From NCBI GenBank assembly GCA_038532435.1, contig JBCBAP010000035.1:1-36461 (forward strand): a stretch of 36,461 nucleotides of DNA, read 5' to 3'. The notes beneath the pieces were generated by a model. It did not search any database. It saw only the letters and a list, made by a program, of their open reading frames with translations, and was not told where the DNA came from. Position 1 is the stretch's first letter, and each line of letters opens with the position of its first letter. Origin of the DNA: JBCBAP01 sp038532435. Its GTDB lineage: Bacteria; Pseudomonadota; Alphaproteobacteria; Rhodobacterales; Rhodobacteraceae. Both the position numbers and the translations under genes were made by a program. Shown piece by piece: positions 32,264 to 36,461 of this stretch.

Positions 32264-33142
32264 GTGAGGCTTCATCTCCATTTGGGTGTGCACAAGACCG
32301 CGACGACCCACATCCAGCATACTCTGGGGGCAAATACCGGCTGGCTTGCCGCCCGGGGGCGGGCGGCTCCGGTGGAGGCCGATATCCAACAGATCTTCCA
32401 GCGCCCGATGAAGTGGGCCCTTGATCCCCCGGTAAACTGGGCCGTGATCCGGGGCAGCGTATCCGACGGCCTTCGGGACGCATCCGGCGCCGCGGATCTG
32501 ACGATTCTTTCCTTCGAGCGCTTCCTCGGTCCGCTGCGTGACCTCTTCGCACGGGATGCGCTCTATCCGGAGGCGCCAACGCGGCTCGCGGCACTTGCCG
32601 GGCTCCTGCGGGATCATGAGGTGTGCGTGTTCCTCGCCCTTCGCGACTACGGCGCGTTCGCCGCCTCGGCCTATTGCGAGGCGCTTCGCTGGGGGCCGTT
32701 CTTTCCCTTCGATGCGGTCCGGGAGGATCTGCTGCGCGAAGGACTGCTCGACTGGCGCCCCCTGGTGGGCGCCGTGCAGGATGCGTTCGGCCCCGACGCG
32801 GTCCGGCTCTGGCGCTATGAGGACTATGCGAATGCCCCCGCGCCGATCCTGCGTACACTTCTCGACCTCACGGAAAATCCGACGACGGAGGTCGCCGCCC
32901 AACCCCGTGTCCGATACTCCGCGGCGGCGGTCGCACTGATGGGGCGAGAGGCGACCGCCCTGCCTCCTCGCGCCCATCCGCGCCGGATCGCGGAACTGGC
33001 GGAAGAGTATCCGGTGGATGGCGCGCGGCCCGGGTTCGATCCCTGGACGGCGGAGGAGGCTGGCTTGCTCTCGACCCGGTATGCAGCCCATCTGTCGGAG
33101 CTTCCGGCACCCCTTTTCCTTCCCAGTCCCGATCGGGCATAA
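32264..33142 (+). CDS. Sulfotransferase-like protein
   Basis: A 292-aa protein with GTG start preceded by GGGGG. The N-terminus RLHLHLGVHKTATTHIQHTL carries the KTATT/IQ loop, the 5'-phosphosulfate (PAPS) binding pattern of sulfotransferase-like proteins. Later segments, DLTILSFERFLG and VCVFLALRDYGAFAASAY, fit the 3'-phosphate binding region. Expected to move sulfate from PAPS to a carbohydrate or other acceptor, but only the first motif is distinctive. It lies between rplY and pth, where genomes of this group often have only these two genes, so it may be an inserted gene. Starts just after the rplY terminator, so it must have its own promoter or rely on read-through. Confidence 0.65.
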   Translation: MRLHLHLGVHKTATTHIQHTLGANTGWLAARGRAAPVEADIQQIFQRPMKWALDPPVNWAVIRGSVSDGLRDASGAADLTILSFERFLGPLRDLFARDALYPEAPTRLAALAGLLRDHEVCVFLALRDYGAFAASAYCEALRWGPFFPFDAVREDLLREGLLDWRPLVGAVQDAFGPDAVRLWRYEDYANAPAPILRTLLDLTENPTTEVAAQPRVRYSAAAVALMGREATALPPRAHPRRIAELAEEYPVDGARPGFDPWTAEEAGLLSTRYAAHLSELPAPLFLPSPDRA

Positions 33143-33170
33143 GGGCACCGGGCGAGGGTCGGAGGCAGCC

Positions 33171-33875
33171 ATGCAACTCTTCATCGGTCTGGGCAATCCG
33201 GGCACGAAGTATGCGGGGAACCGCCACAATATCGGCTTCATGGCCGTCGACCGGATCGCAGACGATCACGGCTTCGGCCCCTGGCGCGCCAAGTTTCAGG
33301 GCCAGATCGCGGAGGGTCGACTGGGCATAGAGAAGGTGCTGCTGCTCAAGCCTGAAACCTTCATGAACCTCTCCGGCCAGTCCGGCGGCGAGGCGATGCG
33401 GTTCTACAAGATCGACGTGTCGGACGTCACGGTCTTCCACGATGAGCTCGACCTTGCGCCGGGCAAGGTCAGGGTAAAGCAAGGGGGCGGCCATGCGGGG
33501 CACAACGGCCTGCGATCCCTGCACCAGCACATCAGCGAAGGATACCGCCGCGTCCGCCTGGGCATCGGCCATCCGGGCCACAAAGACCGGGTTTCGGCTC
33601 ATGTGCTGGGTGACTTCGCAAAGGCTGATGGGGACTGGCTCGACGATGTGCTGAGGGGGGTCTCGGACGGTGCGGCTGCCCTGGCCGCGGGGGACGCGTC
33701 GGGATTTCAGAATGCCGTTGCACGCCGAGTGGCTCCCGCCCGGTCCAGTACGGGATCGAAGCCTCCCGCAGGGTCGTCCGCAGCACCCGCCCCGACGCAG
33801 GCACCCGCGCCCGCGCCTGAAGACTCACCCCGACTCTCCCCCCTGGAGAGACTCGCGGCCAGGTTTAAACGCTAG
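33171..33875 (+). CDS. pth: Peptidyl-tRNA hydrolase
   Basis: A 234-aa enzyme that frees tRNA from dropped-off peptidyl-tRNA. GGAGG lies 5 bases before the ATG at 33171, which is chosen over an open frame that runs on upstream. Catalytic residues N9, H19 (GNRHNIGF) and D91 (FHDELDLAPGKV) are in place, with GGGHAGHNGLRSL and RVRLGIGHPG. After the catalytic domain, at about 190, comes a proline/alanine-rich linker ending in LERLAARFKR. Such an extended tail is common in Rhodobacteraceae Pth. Pairing with L25 upstream is a frequent order. Confidence 0.96.
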   Translation: MQLFIGLGNPGTKYAGNRHNIGFMAVDRIADDHGFGPWRAKFQGQIAEGRLGIEKVLLLKPETFMNLSGQSGGEAMRFYKIDVSDVTVFHDELDLAPGKVRVKQGGGHAGHNGLRSLHQHISEGYRRVRLGIGHPGHKDRVSAHVLGDFAKADGDWLDDVLRGVSDGAAALAAGDASGFQNAVARRVAPARSSTGSKPPAGSSAAPAPTQAPAPAPEDSPRLSPLERLAARFKR

Positions 33876-33933
33876 CGGGAACTGGTCCTGAATCGGTCCT
33901 ATTGGAGCCCTTTCGTGGACCTCGCACGGTTGC

Positions 33934-33948
33934 TTTACGCAACGTAAA
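33934..33948. promoter_or_regulatory. Palindrome TTTACG-CAA-CGTAAA
   Basis: Perfect 6-bp inverted repeat with a 3-base spacer, 59 bases past the pth stop and 157 bases before the next gene. Shape and size fit a dimeric repressor site; no regulator can be named. The rest of 33876-34104 has only weak inverted repeats, such as AGACG/CGTCT at 34028-34045. Confidence 0.35.
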
Positions 33949-34104
33949 CTACTGTCATAATTTCGCCTTATTGTGAGTAGCTTAGCGTCGTCTAAGGTCC
34001 CGAAACAACCCAAATGGACTGAATTTGAGACGGCTTTTCTCGTCTGAAGATTTGGAGATCAGGGCAACCATGTTACGCTCTAACCACTAAGTAAGGTGAG
34101 TGTA

Positions 34105-34404
34105 ATGGTTGGTATGAGTACAGCGGCGCTGATGGCGCTGGTGGTCAGCTTCACCGGACCCGAGCCGGTGGCGCATGATACGATCGCGGAAGCGCATGAT
34201 CGGGATTTCATCATCGTCTATTGCGACCTGGCCAATGGCCGGAAGGGCAAGTGGCGGGAGCGTCTGGTGGAACGGCAGTTGCCGCTTGTGGACTACAAGC
34301 TTCTGCACTGGTCGGCCCGCCACATGCTGCGGACGAACGCGATTGAGGCGGCAACTCCTGCGATGTTCCTCGCCCGGGAACGGTCGGTCTGCGACCGCCT
34401 GTGA
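34105..34404 (+). CDS. Hypothetical protein, possibly exported
   Basis: A 99-aa protein I do not recognise. ATG at 34105 has AAGGTGAG upstream at a normal distance; a GTG 9 bases earlier is also possible. The first 18 residues are hydrophobic (MSTAALMALVVSFTG), perhaps a signal peptide or anchor. The rest contains DFIIVYCDLANGRKGKWRER and two cysteines (in IVYCD and RSVCDRL). Convergent with the PilJ-like gene, 41 bases away. No known domain is visible. Confidence 0.5.
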   Translation: MVGMSTAALMALVVSFTGPEPVAHDTIAEAHDRDFIIVYCDLANGRKGKWRERLVERQLPLVDYKLLHWSARHMLRTNAIEAATPAMFLARERSVCDRL

Positions 34405-34445
34405 CGCGGCCACGCCCTGGGGACGCAGCCGCGCAATATTGACGC

Positions 34446-35357
34446 TTAGCTCAGTGCGCAGTGCCCTGCAGGCGCAGGCCGCTCCGCGAGGTGCGCCTCG
34501 GCGGCATGGAGAGCCGCGATAGCACTGTCGTGCATGTCGTTGACGTAAGCGCGCAACGCGAGCACGTCATCGACCGTGGGGATCACGCCGTCATCGACGA
34601 CGGGCTCCACATGTTCCCGCAGAAGTTCGAAGTCGACCTGCACGCAGGTCAGCTCGTCTGTCACGGAGTTGGGCGCAGGCAGCACCTTGCGCATGTCATC
34701 CCCGCGGATCGCAAGGTCGAGACGGTCGATCACATCCGCTTTAGCGATGCGGATCTCTTCCTTGGCCTGATCCACATCGATTCCGAGCGAGATGAGGCAG
34801 TGATCCGCGGCGATCAGACCTCCCTCGGCCGCGATATGGGTGAGGTTGGAGAGCGTGCCGGACTGGAACGGCGTCACGCGGTGCAGGGAGTACACCTTCG
34901 CCGTGCGCTTGAAGACACCCTCCGCACTGTCCAGCGCCTTCTTGTAGTGCTGGTGAAGCGACTTCAGGTAGGGCTTGGGCAGCTCGCCGCGGGCAGCAAC
35001 CCGGGCAAAACCGGAATAGTTTGCCCAGTCATCTTCGAACCGCGCGATGGCACGGCGCACACCGTGCGCCTTGGCGGGTAGGATACCGCGCGCCTCGTCG
35101 CCGTTCTTCAGGGCGTCGATACCCGCATCGACGCTCGCAATTTCCGCCAGCGTGATCTCAATCTCTTCCTGACCCAGGCCGATGGTCGTGTAGCAGGCGT
35201 GAAGCAGGATGTTGCTCACGGAAATCGAGAATTGCTCTGCCACGTCAAGCGTTTGGATTCCATCGGCGCGAGCGTTCAGGTTGTTTGCGAACCCCCCACC
35301 GGTCATCCCCAGTAGAAACGCGGCAAGAAGTGCTGATTTTTTAGTCAGATCTCTCAT
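34446..35357 (-). CDS. Periplasmic protein with two PilJ-like helical repeats
   Basis: A 303-aa exported protein. It has a signal peptide (KKSALLAAFLLGMTGGGFA) and then two related helical segments, about 46-120 (HACYTTIGLGQEEIE ... DALKNGDEARGILP) and about 176-252 (DHCLISLGIDVDQAKEE ... LAIRGDDMRKVLP). Both hold a cysteine at the same place (C55, C187). The pattern resembles the PilJ/type IV pili methyl-accepting chemotaxis transducer N-terminal domain, known in this bacterial group as soluble two-repeat proteins. It lacks any methyl-accepting or HAMP part, so it may sense or bind a ligand. Assignment is from pattern only. Confidence 0.5.
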   Translation of the reverse strand: MRDLTKKSALLAAFLLGMTGGGFANNLNARADGIQTLDVAEQFSISVSNILLHACYTTIGLGQEEIEITLAEIASVDAGIDALKNGDEARGILPAKAHGVRRAIARFEDDWANYSGFARVAARGELPKPYLKSLHQHYKKALDSAEGVFKRTAKVYSLHRVTPFQSGTLSNLTHIAAEGGLIAADHCLISLGIDVDQAKEEIRIAKADVIDRLDLAIRGDDMRKVLPAPNSVTDELTCVQVDFELLREHVEPVVDDGVIPTVDDVLALRAYVNDMHDSAIAALHAAEAHLAERPAPAGHCALS

Positions 35358-35394
35358 GTCTTCTTCCCCTTAATTAACCACACACGCCACCAAG

Positions 35395-35423
35395 GTAGCG
35401 CACGGGGGAAGAATTTGCGTCAA
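35395..35423 (-). promoter_or_regulatory. Candidate promoter of the PilJ-like gene
   Basis: On the minus strand TTGACG (35423-35418), a 17-base spacer and CGCTAC (35400-35395) lie 38 bases before the ATG. The -35 element is good; the -10 is weak, as often in this GC-rich group. Confidence 0.35.
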
Positions 35424-35462
35424 TTGTGTCCAGAATATTGCCTAAAAGCCGGATTTCTTAGT

Positions 35463-35487
35463 ACGGGGCGGATCAATTCCGCCCCGT
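35463..35487 (-). terminator. Perfect hairpin after pntB
   Basis: ACGGGGCGG (35463-35471) and CCGCCCCGT (35479-35487) form a 9-bp perfect stem with a 7-base loop, 14 bases past the pntB stop. There is no long T-tract, so it may act as a weak terminator or 3' stabiliser. Confidence 0.6.
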
Positions 35488-35501
35488 GGAAGTATGTTAT
35501 A

Positions 35502-36461
35502 TCAATTTATTCGCTGCAGTAGAGCATCGAGGCTCGCTTTTGCGTCACCGTAGAACATCCTACTGTTGTCCTTGAAGAACAGAGGATTTTCGATTCCCGA
35601 ATAGCCGGTGCCTTTACCACGTTTGGAAATAAAGACTTGCTTTGATTTCCAAACTTCGAGGACCGGCATGCCAGCGATTGGGCTTCCGGGATCCTCCTGG
35701 GCTGCCGGGTTCACGATGTCGTTCGCGCCGATGATGATGGAGACATCGGTCTGCGGGAAGTCATCGTTGATCTCGTCCATCTCCAGCACGATGTCGTAGG
35801 GCACCTTGGCTTCCGCGAGCAGCACGTTCATATGGCCGGGCAGGCGACCGGCGACCGGGTGGATCGCGAAGCGGACCTCCTTGCCCTTCGCCCGCAGCCG
35901 TTTCGTCAGCTCGCTGACGGAGGCCTGTGCCTGAGCGACCGCCAGACCGTATCCCGGAACGATGATGACGCTGTCCGCATCGTCGAGTGCGGCCGCCACA
36001 TTGTCCGCATCGGTCGCGATCATCTCGCCCTCGATCTCCATGCCCGAGGACTGCTCTCCACCCCATCCGCCGAGGATCACGGAAATGAAGTTCCGGTTCA
36101 TCGCGCGGCACATGATGTAGGAGAGGATCGCGCCGGAGGAGCCCACGAGCGCCCCGGTCACGATGAGCAGGTCGTTGCCAAGCGTGAAGCCGATCGCTGC
36201 CGCAGCCCAGCCGGAGTAGCTGTTGAGCATGGACACGACGACGGGCATGTCCGCCCCGCCGATGGCCATGATCAGGTGCCAGCCGATGGCACCGGCGACG
36301 ATCGCGATGACCCAGAGCAGCGTCACATCCGCGGGCTGCATGGTGCCGTCCGCATCCAGACCGTTCGCGCCTGCGAACATGTAGCCCAGGATGACGCAGA
36401 GAGCCGCGGCACCGGCATTGAGATGGTGACGGTAGGGCAGGACGAGCGCCTTGCCGTCGAT
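35502..36461 (-). CDS. pntB: NAD(P) transhydrogenase subunit beta (3' part)
   Basis: Partial: 319 codons are visible and the frame stays open to the right edge, so the start lies outside. PntB with PntA forms the proton-translocating membrane enzyme that reduces NADP+ with NADH. The visible part holds the last membrane helices (PVVVSMLNSYSGWAAAAIGF, LIVTGALVGSSGAILSYIMC) and the whole NADP-binding domain III: GYGLAVAQAQ, HPVAGRLPGHMNVLLAEA, GANDIVNPAA and the RGKGTGYSGIENPLF end. Length and order fit the family. A perfect hairpin follows the stop. Confidence 0.96.
   Translation of the reverse strand: MDGKALVLPYRHHLNAGAAALCVILGYMFAGANGLDADGTMQPADVTLLWVIAIVAGAIGWHLIMAIGGADMPVVVSMLNSYSGWAAAAIGFTLGNDLLIVTGALVGSSGAILSYIMCRAMNRNFISVILGGWGGEQSSGMEIEGEMIATDADNVAAALDDADSVIIVPGYGLAVAQAQASVSELTKRLRAKGKEVRFAIHPVAGRLPGHMNVLLAEAKVPYDIVLEMDEINDDFPQTDVSIIIGANDIVNPAAQEDPGSPIAGMPVLEVWKSKQVFISKRGKGTGYSGIENPLFFKDNSRMFYGDAKASLDALLQRIN

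Noticed and set aside
1..36461. Defence system, toxin-antitoxin or prophage
   Set aside because: I looked for nuclease-helicase, reverse transcriptase, toxin-antitoxin, integrase and phage structural genes and saw none. The one nuclease is a secreted ExeM-like enzyme.

Overview
The window looks like a chromosomal segment of a marine-type Rhodobacteraceae (Roseobacter-group alphaproteobacterium). This rests on the high GC content, the RTX/Ca-binding nuclease, the DUF6502/DUF5666 pair, two short DUF1127 proteins, an AlkB-type hydroxylase, L25 followed by pth, and PntB. I see no prophage, transposase, CRISPR array or classical defence island. Most of the window is housekeeping and transport/catabolic operons, with a few small unknown genes.

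Layout. 1-976 (minus): DUF6502 protein translationally coupled to the start of a DUF5666 exported protein that runs off the edge. 1235-6550 (minus): a 1771-aa secreted ExeM/NucH-like nuclease with N-terminal RTX repeats and a perfect 647-bp tandem duplication. 6818-8869 (plus): an orphan 165-aa protein and an M32 carboxypeptidase. 9237-14942 (minus): a five-gene dipeptide/oligopeptide ABC transporter (two ATPases, binding protein, two permeases). Divergent from it (15105-17214, plus) are an ArgE-type deacetylase and a DMT permease, overlapping tail-to-tail with a DUF3052 gene. 17714-18748: glycosyltransferase. 18754-19416 (minus): two DUF1127 genes and, below the second of them in the direction of transcription, two hairpins whose loops display CCUCCC, the hallmark of CcsR/cuckoo small RNAs. 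19647-21887 (minus): alkane hydroxylase and MutY. 21977-23151 (plus): DUF721 protein coupled to a Tat-exported DsbA-like oxidoreductase.

23365-23643: small one-TM protein. 23647-25940 (minus): agmatinase-type ureohydrolase coupled to a glutamine-synthetase-like ligase, divergent from a GntR/FCD regulator; a 14-bp perfect palindrome sits between them. The GntR gene is coupled to an extensin-like lipoprotein gene (26648-27376), then a PepSY-like small protein. 27885-30738: lutABC L-lactate oxidation operon with overlapping genes and an inverted repeat just upstream. Then DUF4345, rplY (L25) with a strong terminator, a sulfotransferase-like protein, pth, a small orphan, a periplasmic PilJ-like repeat protein, and the 3' part of pntB at the right edge.

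The most noteworthy signals are the DUF1127-associated sRNA candidate (18754-18825, minus), the identical tandem domain duplication in the giant nuclease, the GntR palindrome, and the internally duplicated PilJ-like protein. All functional assignments are from reading motifs; no database search was run.
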